The notes beneath the pieces are model-generated. The model was not told where the DNA came from and ran no database searches. It saw only the letters and a program-made list of their open reading frames with translations. This document shows positions 46,186 through 54,450 of a stretch of 64,000 nt of DNA, in pieces. A program made the translations under genes and the position numbers. Position 1 is the stretch's first letter. Every line of letters begins with the position of its first letter. This DNA comes from Oxalobacter sp. (GTDB lineage Bacteria > Pseudomonadota > Gammaproteobacteria > Burkholderiales > Burkholderiaceae_D), in contig QZKY01000015.1 in NCBI GenBank assembly GCA_003605115.1, forward strand, positions 186,001-250,000. Reading direction: 5' to 3'.

Positions 46186-47220
46186 TTGTCTTCCCATAAT
46201 GCTTTCCCCCAATCTTCCCCAGCGCTGGAACTGGTATGCCCAGCCGGGAGTCTTCCCGCGTTGAAAGCGGCGGTCGATCATGGTGCCGATTGCGTGTATC
46301 TCGGGTTCCGTGACGCAACCAATGCGCGCAACTTTGCCGGGCTGAATTTTGATGATGCGGCAGTAGCCGAAGGGGTGCGCTACGCACACGCCAAAGGCCG
46401 CAAGGTGCTGGTGGCCTTGAATACCTACCCGCAGGCATCGGCGTGGGAAATGTGGCGCAAGGCGATCGATCGTGCGGCGAGTTTGGGCGTGGATGCGATG
46501 ATCATGGCCGATCCGGGTTTGATGCAGTATGCGCAGCAAACACATCCGCAATTGCGCTTGCATTTGTCGGTGCAAGGTTCTGCCACCAATTATGAAGCCA
46601 TCAATTTCTATCGCGATCATTTCGGTGTGTCGCGCGCGGTGTTGCCGCGCGTGCTCTCGCTGGCGCAGGTAGAACAGTTGATGAAAAACACGGATGTCGA
46701 AATTGAAGTCTTTGCTTTCGGGAGTTTGTGCGTGATGGTGGAAGGCCGCTGTGCCTTGTCCTCATATGTGACAGGCGAAGCGCCCAACACGCATGGCGTG
46801 TGTTCGCCTGCGAAGGCGGTGCGTTGGTTGCAGACGCCAAAAGGATTGGAATCGCGACTGAATGGCGTGTTGATCGATCGCTACGCGGACGGTGAGAGTG
46901 CGAGCTATCCGACCTTGTGCAAGGGGCGGTTTGAGGTTGATGGCGCGTCTTACTACGCCATCGAAGAGCCGACGAGCTTGAATACGCTGGCGCTGCTCCC
47001 GAAATTGATGAGCATGGGTGTGCGTGCGGTGAAGATTGAAGGCCGTCAGCGCAGTCCTGCTTACGTGGCGCAAGTCACGCGTGTGTGGCGTGAAGCGATC
47101 AATGCGTGTCGTACTGATGCGGAAAAGTATGCGGTGAAACCGGCGTGGATGAATGAACTGAACAAGGTGGCGGAAGGGCAACAGCATACTTTGGGTGCGT
47201 ATCATCGGTCATGGAAGTGA
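46186..47220 (+). CDS. ubiU: Ubiquinone hydroxylation protein UbiU (U32 family)
   Basis: 344 residues. The four cysteines that hold a 4Fe-4S cluster in UbiU are visible at 182, 189, 206 and 245 (GSLC, GRCALSS, HGVCSPA, TLCKG). The N-terminal ELVCPAGSLPALKAAVDHGAD is typical. With UbiV and UbiT it allows ubiquinone synthesis without oxygen. The start appears to be TTG 46186 after GAGAG, since a stop at 46153 bounds the frame and no ATG or GTG precedes the conserved region. Confidence 0.92.
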   Translation: MSSHNAFPQSSPALELVCPAGSLPALKAAVDHGADCVYLGFRDATNARNFAGLNFDDAAVAEGVRYAHAKGRKVLVALNTYPQASAWEMWRKAIDRAASLGVDAMIMADPGLMQYAQQTHPQLRLHLSVQGSATNYEAINFYRDHFGVSRAVLPRVLSLAQVEQLMKNTDVEIEVFAFGSLCVMVEGRCALSSYVTGEAPNTHGVCSPAKAVRWLQTPKGLESRLNGVLIDRYADGESASYPTLCKGRFEVDGASYYAIEEPTSLNTLALLPKLMSMGVRAVKIEGRQRSPAYVAQVTRVWREAINACRTDAEKYAVKPAWMNELNKVAEGQQHTLGAYHRSWK

Positions 47221-47221
47221 A

Positions 47222-47332
47222 TTTCCCCCTCTTGGTTTGAGGGAGAGGGATGGGGCGTAATGCTGAATTTTCTGTGCAGTTCGTAAGAATGCTGCACCCC
47301 CATCCCAACCTTCCCCCTAGCAGGGGGAAGGG
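47222..47332. repeat. Multi-hairpin intergenic repeat between ubiU and ubiV
   Basis: GGGATGGGG (47247-47255) pairs with CCCCATCCC (47298-47306). A perfect 10-base hairpin CCTTCCCCCT/AGGGGGAAGG follows (47309-47331), and a smaller CCCTC/GAGGG stem starts it. C/G-rich elements of this kind recur between genes in many proteobacterial chromosomes. It may stabilise or process the ubiU message. Confidence 0.65.
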
Positions 47333-47353
47333 ATTAAAATCGGAGAGGCAATT

Positions 47354-48244
47354 TTGAAACTGGCATTGGGTTCTGTGCAATATTACTGGCCGCGCGACAA
47401 GGTGTTCACGTTTTACGAACAGGTAGCGAAGAGTGCAGTTGATATCGTTTATGTGGGCGAGGCAGTGTGTTCGCGCCGCCATGAGTTGCGCGCGGCTGAC
47501 TGGCTGGAGATTGCCAAAACTCTGCACGATGCCGGCAAGCAGGTGGTGTTGTCCACCCAGGTGCTGATCGAATCCGAAGCGGATTTGCAGGCCATGCGTC
47601 GCATCGTCGAAAACGGGCGCTTTCTTGTGGAAGCCAATGACATGGGAGCCGCCCACAAACTCACGGGTCAAGCGTTTGTTGCAGGGCCACACTTGAATCT
47701 TTATAACACTACCTCATTGGAGTTGGTCGCACAGTTAGGCGCGACGCGCTGGGTCATGCCTTTGGAAATGAATCGTGATGATTTGGCTGTGATGCAAAAG
47801 ACGCGGCCGCAAGGTGTTGAAACGGAAGTCTTTGCCTACGGCCGCATGCCACTCGCATTTTCTGCACGGTGCTTCACGGCGCGTCATCGCAATTTGCCGA
47901 AGGACGATTGTCAATTCGGCTGTCTGGATTACCCGGATGGTTTGCTGCTGAAGACAAAAGAAGCACAACCGTTTTTGGTGTTGAATGGCATTCAGACGCA
48001 ATCCGGTGGCGTTTATAATCTCGCCAACGAATGGACGCAATTGGAAGGGTTGGGGGTGGATATCGTTCGCATCAGTCCGCAGTCGGAGCAGGCGGATGTT
48101 ATTGTCGATTTGTTCGATCAGGTACGTCAAAAGAAAGCCACACCGCAGGCAGCGCTTGAAGCGATGAAGGAGTACATGCCTGGTGCGCCGTGCAACGGAT
48201 TTTGGCATGGCAAGCCGGGGCAGGATTGGGTAAGGCAAAACTGA
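47354..48244 (+). CDS. ubiV: Ubiquinone hydroxylation protein UbiV (U32 family)
   Basis: 296 residues with the UbiV cysteine set: Cys39 (EAVCSRRHE), Cys173, Cys186 and Cys190 (ARCFTARH, DDCQFGC), expected to hold a 4Fe-4S cluster. UbiU and UbiV form a heterodimer that hydroxylates the quinone ring under anaerobic conditions. The start is TTG 47354, with GGAGAGG upstream. The ubiT gene follows after 14 bases. Confidence 0.92.
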   Translation: MKLALGSVQYYWPRDKVFTFYEQVAKSAVDIVYVGEAVCSRRHELRAADWLEIAKTLHDAGKQVVLSTQVLIESEADLQAMRRIVENGRFLVEANDMGAAHKLTGQAFVAGPHLNLYNTTSLELVAQLGATRWVMPLEMNRDDLAVMQKTRPQGVETEVFAYGRMPLAFSARCFTARHRNLPKDDCQFGCLDYPDGLLLKTKEAQPFLVLNGIQTQSGGVYNLANEWTQLEGLGVDIVRISPQSEQADVIVDLFDQVRQKKATPQAALEAMKEYMPGAPCNGFWHGKPGQDWVRQN

Positions 48245-48258
48245 AAAGGGAGCAGAGC

Positions 48259-48735
48259 GTGACGCAAAAAGGTTTTACCATACCCGAGCCGATCGGCAAG
48301 GCCTTATCCATGTTGCCGGCTTTCCCTGGCTCCCTGATGTTTGTGGTGGCACTTAATATCGCCCTGCAAAAACGGATTCCGGAAGATGTTCGGCAGTCAT
48401 TGTCGGGAAAACGTTTGCGGATCAGTGTCACTGATGCAAAGATCGCTTTTGACTTTACCTGGAAGAACGACGCCTTTGTCGCTGACTGGGGGAATGGCAC
48501 GCCTGATTTGACGATTGGCGCAAGCGCGCATGATTTTCTGTTGCTGGCTCAGCGCAAGGAAGACCCGGATACGCTTTTTTTCAGCCGTCGCCTGTCGATG
48601 GAGGGGGATACCGAGCTGGGTTTGATGGTCAAGAATACGCTGGACGCGATTGATGTATCCGTGTTTGACATGGCCAGATCGGTGCCCGCAAAGTTGCTGG
48701 ACGAATTGAAGGCGCGCTTGAAATTCCCTCGTTGA
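48259..48735 (+). CDS. ubiT: SCP2-domain ubiquinone accessory protein UbiT
   Basis: 158 residues with an SCP2 lipid-binding fold: KRLRISVTDAKIAFDF, PDLTIGASAHDFLLL and FSRRLSMEGDTELGL. UbiT is the anaerobic counterpart of UbiJ and likely binds the quinone lipids for UbiU-UbiV. GTG 48259 with AAAGGGAG upstream is chosen; the longer frame from 48190 overlaps ubiV. The set ubiU-ubiV-ubiT indicates that the host can make ubiquinone without oxygen. Confidence 0.9.
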   Translation: MTQKGFTIPEPIGKALSMLPAFPGSLMFVVALNIALQKRIPEDVRQSLSGKRLRISVTDAKIAFDFTWKNDAFVADWGNGTPDLTIGASAHDFLLLAQRKEDPDTLFFSRRLSMEGDTELGLMVKNTLDAIDVSVFDMARSVPAKLLDELKARLKFPR

Positions 48736-48792
48736 GGCGCTCCCGTTGGTTCTGCAAGACATGCACGACCACAGTTTCCTGTGTTCTGCAGC

Positions 48793-49128
48793 CTATTCGT
48801 CGTCGTCGCCTTCGTCGTCTCGTTTCAACCGCCACGAACGCTTGCGTTTCCCCGCATCTTTGATTTCCGGATGGTCTTCACAATGACCAACGACGCGATC
48901 ACGCGGGATGCCCGTGGCCTTTATGATCTCGTCGTTCGTCATGGCCTTGTCAGTGGCCTTGGAATTCAACAGCAAGTTGTAAATGGCGGCGCGCTCTTTT
49001 TTGTTTCGTTGCCTGACCCAGATGGATTTTCCCCCACCGTAGAGTAAGGCTAAACCGATTGGGAACAGTAATCCGACGATAATTGCCGCGGCAGTGTTCT
49101 TTTTGTAAAATTCAAGGATTGAGTCCAT
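48793..49128 (-). CDS. Small membrane protein with a winged-helix-like tail
   Basis: 111 residues. A single membrane helix, about residues 12-30 (AAAIIVGLLFPIGLALLYGG), is followed by a basic, helical region and the segment MTNDEIIKATGIPRDRVVGH, which looks like a small DNA-binding-type fold. It ends in an acidic cluster (DDEGDDDE). No family is recognised. The order helix plus HTH-like part suggests a small regulator at the membrane, but this is a guess. Confidence 0.6.
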   Translation of the reverse strand: MDSILEFYKKNTAAAIIVGLLFPIGLALLYGGGKSIWVRQRNKKERAAIYNLLLNSKATDKAMTNDEIIKATGIPRDRVVGHCEDHPEIKDAGKRKRSWRLKRDDEGDDDE

Positions 49129-49225
49129 ACAGTAATTCAGGAGTTAACGATTGAAGGAACAGGGTTGTCGGGACGGTGATTGTGCGTGATACAGCGCACA
49201 CAGTCAATCCATTCGTTAGTCTTGC

Positions 49226-49534
49226 TCAAGTGGCGAGTTTTTTGCCAACGACTTTTTCGACCGACTCGATTTTGCTCTTGAGGCGCGTGTTATTGCCGGA
49301 GCGGTAATCGACGCGGATGTTAATGGAAATGCGATCGCAATCTTTTTCCAGCGCCTTGAAGCAGTTTGTAACGACAGCATTCACCTGATCCCATTCGCCT
49401 TCGAGAATAGTGCCCATCGGGTGCATTTTGTAGGTGACGCCGCTCTTGTCGATGACGTCGAGGCAGCGCGCAACATACTCCGAGAGGTTTACACCTTTGT
49501 CGTTCGGATAGATTTGCAAATCAAGCAGTACCAT
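49226..49534 (-). CDS. MTH1187/YkoF-type thiamine-binding family protein
   Basis: 102 residues with the DUF77 pattern: an N-terminal beta strand LLDLQIYPNDKG, then GVTYKMHPMGTILEG and ISINIRVDYRSG. Members form a ferredoxin-like fold, and some bind thiamine-related molecules. ATG 49534 follows AGGAG with 6 bases between. Its biological job here is not known. It lies just downstream of murI. Confidence 0.82.
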   Translation of the reverse strand: MVLLDLQIYPNDKGVNLSEYVARCLDVIDKSGVTYKMHPMGTILEGEWDQVNAVVTNCFKALEKDCDRISINIRVDYRSGNNTRLKSKIESVEKVVGKKLAT

Positions 49535-49587
49535 GTGTATCTCCTTATTCAAAGGCTCGTGTAGCCGTTTTTCGCATTGATTTTTAA

Positions 49588-50418
49588 CTATACCGCAATT
49601 TTTTCGATTGGCGGGTGAAGTGTCAGCAGTTTTTCGAAAGCTGCGCGCAAGGCAGCGGGATCGCCGGTTGTGTAAGCCAGGAGATGGCCATTGGCGCGCG
49701 CCTTGTTGGCAATACCGTTTTGTTGGAGCAGGCGTGCCAGTTGCCGTGCGACCGGTTCTCCCGTATCGATGACGGTGACAAGTGACATCCCGGCAGCTTG
49801 TGCTGCCTGCTTGATGAGTCCTTGTACAAATGGGTAGTGGGTACAACCAAGCACCAGCGTGTCTGCCTTGTTGTCAGCCAAGGGTGAAAGGTATTGTTGA
49901 ATCAGCGCTTGGGTGGCGGGGGACGTCAGTTCACCCTTTTCGATTTGATCCGCCAGTCCGGTGCAAGCTTGTGTGAGGAACTGCACGCCGGTCGAAGCGA
50001 TGAGCTGATCGTGCAGCGCTTGAAATTTTTCGCTGGCAATGGTGCGATCCGTCGCCAGTACGCCGATGACACGCGTTTTGCTCGCTGCTGCAGCGGGTTT
50101 CAGTCCCGGCTCAACGCCGACGATCGGCATGTCGGGATACCGCTCGCGCAGCAAGTGAATGGCAGCAGCGGTGGCGGTGTTACAGGCGACGACAAGTGCT
50201 TTACAGCCCTGTTGGATCAAAAAGTCTGCGATGGCCAGCGCCCGCGTGATGATGGCCTGTTCTGTTTTATCACCGTAAGGGGCATAACCGGAATCGGCAA
50301 AATAAATCAAGTCTTCATGCGGCAACTGTTGTTGTACATGTCGTAATACAGACAAGCCGCCGACGCCGGAATCGAAAATGCCGATGGGTGCGTCGTTTGT
50401 GGCTTGTGTCTGGGGCAT
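49588..50418 (-). CDS. murI: Glutamate racemase
   Basis: 276 residues. The two catalytic cysteines are Cys79 (ACNTATA) and Cys192 (GCTHYP); the start FDSGVGGLSVLR is typical. It makes D-glutamate for peptidoglycan. Ten bases separate its start from the fumarase stop, so the two genes may share a transcript. Confidence 0.96.
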   Translation of the reverse strand: MPQTQATNDAPIGIFDSGVGGLSVLRHVQQQLPHEDLIYFADSGYAPYGDKTEQAIITRALAIADFLIQQGCKALVVACNTATAAAIHLLRERYPDMPIVGVEPGLKPAAAASKTRVIGVLATDRTIASEKFQALHDQLIASTGVQFLTQACTGLADQIEKGELTSPATQALIQQYLSPLADNKADTLVLGCTHYPFVQGLIKQAAQAAGMSLVTVIDTGEPVARQLARLLQQNGIANKARANGHLLAYTTGDPAALRAAFEKLLTLHPPIEKIAV

Positions 50419-50428
50419 GATGCTTTGA

Positions 50429-51970
50429 TTAGTCGCGTTTCTTTACAGGGATGCGTCCGCCGGGCAGTGTTGCAATGATCGCTTGCCACTCCTTCGGCGC
50501 GGTGTCATGTACGGATACGCCGTTGGAATCGACTGCAACCGTGACAGGCATGTCCTGGACGTCAAACTCATAAATCGCTTCCATGCCGAGATCGGCAAAG
50601 CCAACCACTTTCGCAGACTTGATGGCGCGTGATACCAGATACGCTGCGCCGCCAACCGCTATCAGATAAGCGGATTTGTACTTCTTGATCGAGGCAACCG
50701 TTTCGGGGCCACGCTCTGATTTGCCAATGGAGGCAATCAGACCAACCTGGCCGAGCATCATGTCCGTGAATTTGTCCATGCGCGTGGCGGTGGTGGGGCC
50801 TGCCGGACCCACGGCTTCATCGCGCACCGGATCGACCGGACCAACATAATAAATAACGCGGTTGGTGAAATCGACGGGCAGTTTTTCGCCTTTGGTCAGC
50901 ATGTTCTGAATACGCTGGTGCGCGGCATCGCGGCCAGTGAGCATTTTGCCGTTGAGGAGTAGCGTTTGTCCCGGCTTCCACGACGCGACTTCTTCCTTCG
51001 TCAGGGTGTTGAGGTTCACGCGCAATGATTTTTCGGTATCCGGTTGCCAGCTTACGTTTGGCCAGGAGGAAAGGGATGGTGGATCGATATACGCTGGACC
51101 TGAACCGTCAAGGACGAAGTGGGCGTGACGTGTCGCGGCGCAGTTCGGGACGATGGCGAGCGGTTTTGAGGCGGCGTGGGTCGGATACATCCTGATTTTT
51201 ACGTCCAGCACGGTGGTGAGACCGCCCAAGCCTTGCGCGCCAATGCCAAGCGCATTGATTTTGTCGCACAGTTCGATACGCAGTTCTTCCGTTTTGTTTT
51301 GCGGACCGCGTTGGCGCAGTTCATGCATGTCCAAGTCTTCGTTGAGCACTTCCTTCGCCATCACCATGGCTTTTTCGGCCGTGCCGCCGATGCCAATACC
51401 GAGAATGCCGGGCGGGCACCAGCCTGCACCCATGTGAGCGACTTGTTCTACCACCGCATCCACGATGGAGTCCGATGGGTTCAGCATCACGAGGGTGGCT
51501 TTGTTTTCCGAGCCGCCGCCCTTGGCACCGACGTGCACTTCCAGTTTATCGCCTGGCACGATGTCGGTGAAGATGACAGCAGGGGTGTTGTCGCGCGTAT
51601 TCTTGCGCTCGAATTGCGGGTCAGCCACGACCGAAGCGCGCAGCTTGTTGTCAGGATGGTTGTAGGCGCGGCGCACGCCTTCGTTGATCGCATCGTCCAG
51701 GGAACCGGAGAAGCCCTCAAAGCGCACATCCATACCGACTTTCAGAAAGACATTCACGATGCCGGTGTCCTGACAGATGGGGCGCTTGCCTTCGGCACAC
51801 ATGCGTGAATTGGCGAGAATTTGCCCGATAGCGTCTTTCGCTGCGGGATTTTGCTCCATTTCATAAGCACGTGCTAGGTGGGCGATGAAATCCGCCGGGT
51901 GGTAATAGCTGATGTATTGCAGGGCTGCGGCGATGGATTCGATGAGGTCGTCTTGCTTGATGAGAGTCAT
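50429..51970 (-). CDS. fumA: Class I fumarate hydratase (4Fe-4S)
   Basis: 513 residues, iron-sulfur type. The cluster cysteines appear in RPICQDTG, in VPNCAATRH and in WCPPGILGIG. It interconverts fumarate and malate. Class I enzymes are oxygen-sensitive, so bacteria usually keep a class II copy too; none is in this window. The gene has its own upstream region of 540 bases shared with the flagellar genes. Confidence 0.95.
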   Translation of the reverse strand: MTLIKQDDLIESIAAALQYISYYHPADFIAHLARAYEMEQNPAAKDAIGQILANSRMCAEGKRPICQDTGIVNVFLKVGMDVRFEGFSGSLDDAINEGVRRAYNHPDNKLRASVVADPQFERKNTRDNTPAVIFTDIVPGDKLEVHVGAKGGGSENKATLVMLNPSDSIVDAVVEQVAHMGAGWCPPGILGIGIGGTAEKAMVMAKEVLNEDLDMHELRQRGPQNKTEELRIELCDKINALGIGAQGLGGLTTVLDVKIRMYPTHAASKPLAIVPNCAATRHAHFVLDGSGPAYIDPPSLSSWPNVSWQPDTEKSLRVNLNTLTKEEVASWKPGQTLLLNGKMLTGRDAAHQRIQNMLTKGEKLPVDFTNRVIYYVGPVDPVRDEAVGPAGPTTATRMDKFTDMMLGQVGLIASIGKSERGPETVASIKKYKSAYLIAVGGAAYLVSRAIKSAKVVGFADLGMEAIYEFDVQDMPVTVAVDSNGVSVHDTAPKEWQAIIATLPGGRIPVKKRD

Positions 51971-52199
51971 GTGGTGGTATCTGCAAAAGAGGCTGTGGAG
52001 TCAGAAAAAGCCCCTGCATTTTACATTGGTGAACCTATCTCCTTCTCTATAAGAGAGGATATTTGCGCACCCGTCATCCCTTTAGAGCTATGCGATTGTT
52101 GAAATGACAAAAGTGCCGCCAATTTTTTTGCAAAAAAAGTGAAATTTTTTTGTCGAGCACCCTAAATTCCTGTGCCGCCGATCCGTTATTGGAGGAAAT

Positions 52200-52256
52200 A
52201 TGACGAGCATCAAATGGCTCGAAGTCTCTAACCGGATGATTATTAAGGAATTTTAA
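52200..52256 (+). CDS. Possible 18-residue peptide upstream of flhD
   Basis: The frame MTSIKWLEVSNRMIIKEF begins with ATG 52200, five bases after a near-perfect GGAGG (52191-52195), and ends in TAA. That ribosome site is among the best in the window. A leader peptide or a regulatory small protein is possible; a chance frame cannot be ruled out because nothing supports its translation beyond the site. Confidence 0.35.
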   Translation: MTSIKWLEVSNRMIIKEF

Positions 52257-52297
52257 CTGACAGCAATTTTAAAATTTAAGAGATTTTAGTGTCAGTT
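52255..52297. promoter_or_regulatory. Inverted repeat in the flhD upstream region
   Basis: AACTGACA at 52255-52262 and TGTCAGTT at 52290-52297 are exact inverted copies 27 bases apart, with an AATTTTAAAATT palindrome inside. The spacing fits a two-site operator or a hairpin. It directly follows the small frame at 52200, whose stop overlaps the left arm. Confidence 0.45.
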
Positions 52298-52514
52298 GTA
52301 TAAAATTGGTTGTTTTTAACCACACTCTTTTTTGCTTAATGCAACAAGGAGGGTGGTCTTTGGTCGTTTGTAGGACAAAAGCTTACAAGCTACTGCCGTC
52401 GCGTCTGACGAAAAATACCGAAGCACGCCTATTTGTTATTTGATGGCGACCCCCCAAAATGTTTCTCACGGGCTACACAGCGGTGTGGCGACAAGATAAA
52501 CATAGGAGGGCTGG

Positions 52515-52832
52515 ATGAACTCGAATGACATGATGGCTGAAATTCGCGACGCCAACCTGAGCTACTTGATGTTAGCTCAGCAAATGATACGCGCCGACCG
52601 CGCCACTGCCATTTTCCGTCTTGGCATCAGCCAAAGCGTTGCCGATTTACTGGCGGGCTTAAGCAATCCTCAACTTTTGAAACTGGCGAGCTCCAACATG
52701 ATGCTCGCCCGTTTCCGTTTTGAAGACAGCACTATTTTGGGCATGCTGACGAACTACAACAAAGAGCGTTCGCTGGCGCAATCTCACGCAGCAATCCTGA
52801 TGGCAGGTCAACCTGTTGAAGATGTCCGCTAA
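52515..52832 (+). CDS. flhD: Flagellar master regulator subunit FlhD
   Basis: 105 residues, the family's length. The pattern MAEIRDANLSYLMLAQQMIRAD and ATAIFRLGISQSVADLLAGLS is typical. FlhD joins FlhC in a heterohexamer that activates class II flagellar genes at sigma-70 promoters. It heads the plus-strand motility region, 46 bases before flhC. Confidence 0.95.
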   Translation: MNSNDMMAEIRDANLSYLMLAQQMIRADRATAIFRLGISQSVADLLAGLSNPQLLKLASSNMMLARFRFEDSTILGMLTNYNKERSLAQSHAAILMAGQPVEDVR

Positions 52833-52878
52833 CAGACAGGTAGTTTTCGACGAACATTCGATTGAAAGAGGTAAGACT

Positions 52879-53427
52879 ATGATCAAGAAAAAAAGCGTTG
52901 TCTCGGAAGCAGAACAAATCAGGCTTGCGATCGAACTCATTCAATACGGTGCGCGTCTTCAACTGCTCGAACTGGAAACCACCTTATCTCGCGAACGTTT
53001 GCTCAAGCTTTATAAAGAGCTGAAAGGCGTGTCGCCGCCGAAGGGGATGTTGCCGTTTTCCACAGACTGGTTTTTGACCTGGCAGCCGAACATTCATTCC
53101 TCGATCTTCATGAATACCCATCGTTACTTGACGGAGCATGCAGCTATCACGGGTATTGCAGCCATTCTGAAGGCTTATCAGCTTTATCTCGAACAGGTAC
53201 ATCCGGCGCATGATGAAGAGCCTGTGCTGTCGTTGACGCGTGCATGGACGCTCGTGCGTTTCTTTGATAGTAAAATGCTCAAGTTCACTTCATGCAAAAA
53301 ATGCGGCGGTCATTTTGTCGCAAACAGTCTGGATCTCCATAATGATTATGTATGCGGCTTGTGCCATATGCCCTCGCGTGCCGGGAAAACCCAAAAAGTC
53401 AAAGAGGCTGCATTGGCTGCTGCGTGA
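52879..53427 (+). CDS. flhC: Flagellar master regulator subunit FlhC
   Basis: 182 residues. Four zinc-binding cysteines appear near the C-terminus at 139, 142, 159 and 162 (SCKKCGG, VCGLC). FlhC provides most DNA contacts of the FlhD4C2 complex. ATG 52879 follows AAAGAGGT, so the longer frame from 52816 is rejected. Confidence 0.95.
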   Translation: MIKKKSVVSEAEQIRLAIELIQYGARLQLLELETTLSRERLLKLYKELKGVSPPKGMLPFSTDWFLTWQPNIHSSIFMNTHRYLTEHAAITGIAAILKAYQLYLEQVHPAHDEEPVLSLTRAWTLVRFFDSKMLKFTSCKKCGGHFVANSLDLHNDYVCGLCHMPSRAGKTQKVKEAALAAA

Positions 53428-53458
53428 TTCCCGCCTGATTTTTATCCGGGCGGTGTGA

Positions 53459-54280
53459 GTGTCGAAACCGCATTCTGATTCAAAAAACAAACCGGGTCGC
53501 CGTTGGCGCGAGCCCGGTTTTTTATTGCCTGCCGTTGAAGCGCTCATCATCCAAGCGGCTGCCTTCATGCTGCTCTATGTGGGATGCTTGGCTGTTGATG
53601 CTTCCGCAGGATGGCAGATGACGCTTGGCGTGGCGGCATTGTTGCAGGGAGCCGTTGCTGCAATCATCACGTGGTGGCGAGGGCTTCCATTATGGTGGCT
53701 CCCGATTCAATTTCTTTTTCCGATAGCCTTGTTGTTTGCGCATGCAATGGCGCTATCGCCCCTGGTTTATTTCGTACTATTTATATTGTTTGTTTTGATT
53801 TACTGGGCACCGTTCAGGACGCGCGTCCCCTTGTATCTGTCGGGGCGACCCGTCTGGGAGGCTGTTGCGGCTTTTTTTCCGGAAGATGCGGCAGTGCAGT
53901 TTGTGGATATCGGCAGTGGGATAGGCGGGTTGTCACTTTATCTTGCAGATCGATTTCCCAAAGCGACGGTCACCGGCATCGAACTCGCACCATTTCCGTG
54001 GCTGATCAGTTGGTTGCGTGCGCGTTTCTCCGGAAGTCGCGCGCAATTTATTTGGGGTGATTACGCTAACGTTGATTTAGCTCAATTTGACATTGTGTTC
54101 ACATTTTTGTCACCTGCGGCAATGCCGTCGCTTTGGATCAAGGCACTTTCTGATATGCGACAAGATTCATTGCTGCTGAGCTACGAATTTATCATTCCGG
54201 GTGCAAAACCGGATATAGTTATCTACCCAGCATTAGGCGGTGCACCGCTTTATGGATGGCGAATTCCACAAAATTTTTGA
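53459..54280 (+). CDS. Membrane-anchored class I SAM methyltransferase
   Basis: 273 residues. The first 120 or so contain three or four hydrophobic segments (FLLPAVEALIIQAAAFMLL, ALLQGAVAAIITWW, IQFLFPIALLFA, VYFVLFILFVLIYW). The C-terminal half has a Rossmann methyltransferase: VQFVDIGSGIGGLSLYLA (motif I) and VTGIELAPFPW (motif II). GTG 53459 follows the flhC stop by 31 bases. Its place between flhC and motA suggests a motility-linked role, but the substrate is not known. Confidence 0.8.
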   Translation: MSKPHSDSKNKPGRRWREPGFLLPAVEALIIQAAAFMLLYVGCLAVDASAGWQMTLGVAALLQGAVAAIITWWRGLPLWWLPIQFLFPIALLFAHAMALSPLVYFVLFILFVLIYWAPFRTRVPLYLSGRPVWEAVAAFFPEDAAVQFVDIGSGIGGLSLYLADRFPKATVTGIELAPFPWLISWLRARFSGSRAQFIWGDYANVDLAQFDIVFTFLSPAAMPSLWIKALSDMRQDSLLLSYEFIIPGAKPDIVIYPALGGAPLYGWRIPQNF

Positions 54281-54450
54281 AAAATGAGGCGCGTCAAATC
54301 CGTAACAAGTCAGTTCCAAGAGTCTTAATGTTGAACTAAGCTGCTTCTTGCCCACTTTTACACGGTTTGATTGGGTGGTCAGCTTGATACTCTTGGGCTG
54401 AAATGTCGGTTATGGCGCGCATCTCTTTAACCTGATAGGGAGACTTTCGC

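Larger units (their letters stand above)
51971..52514. other. Long AT-rich intergenic region upstream of flhDC
   Basis: About 540 bases between divergent fumA and flhD. It is clearly AT-rich, especially 52100-52320. It contains a short reading frame with a strong ribosome site and an 8-base inverted repeat, both listed separately. The flhD ribosome site GGAGGG is at 52505-52510. Promoters for both directions should be here, but no clear -35/-10 pair was fixed. Confidence 0.6.
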
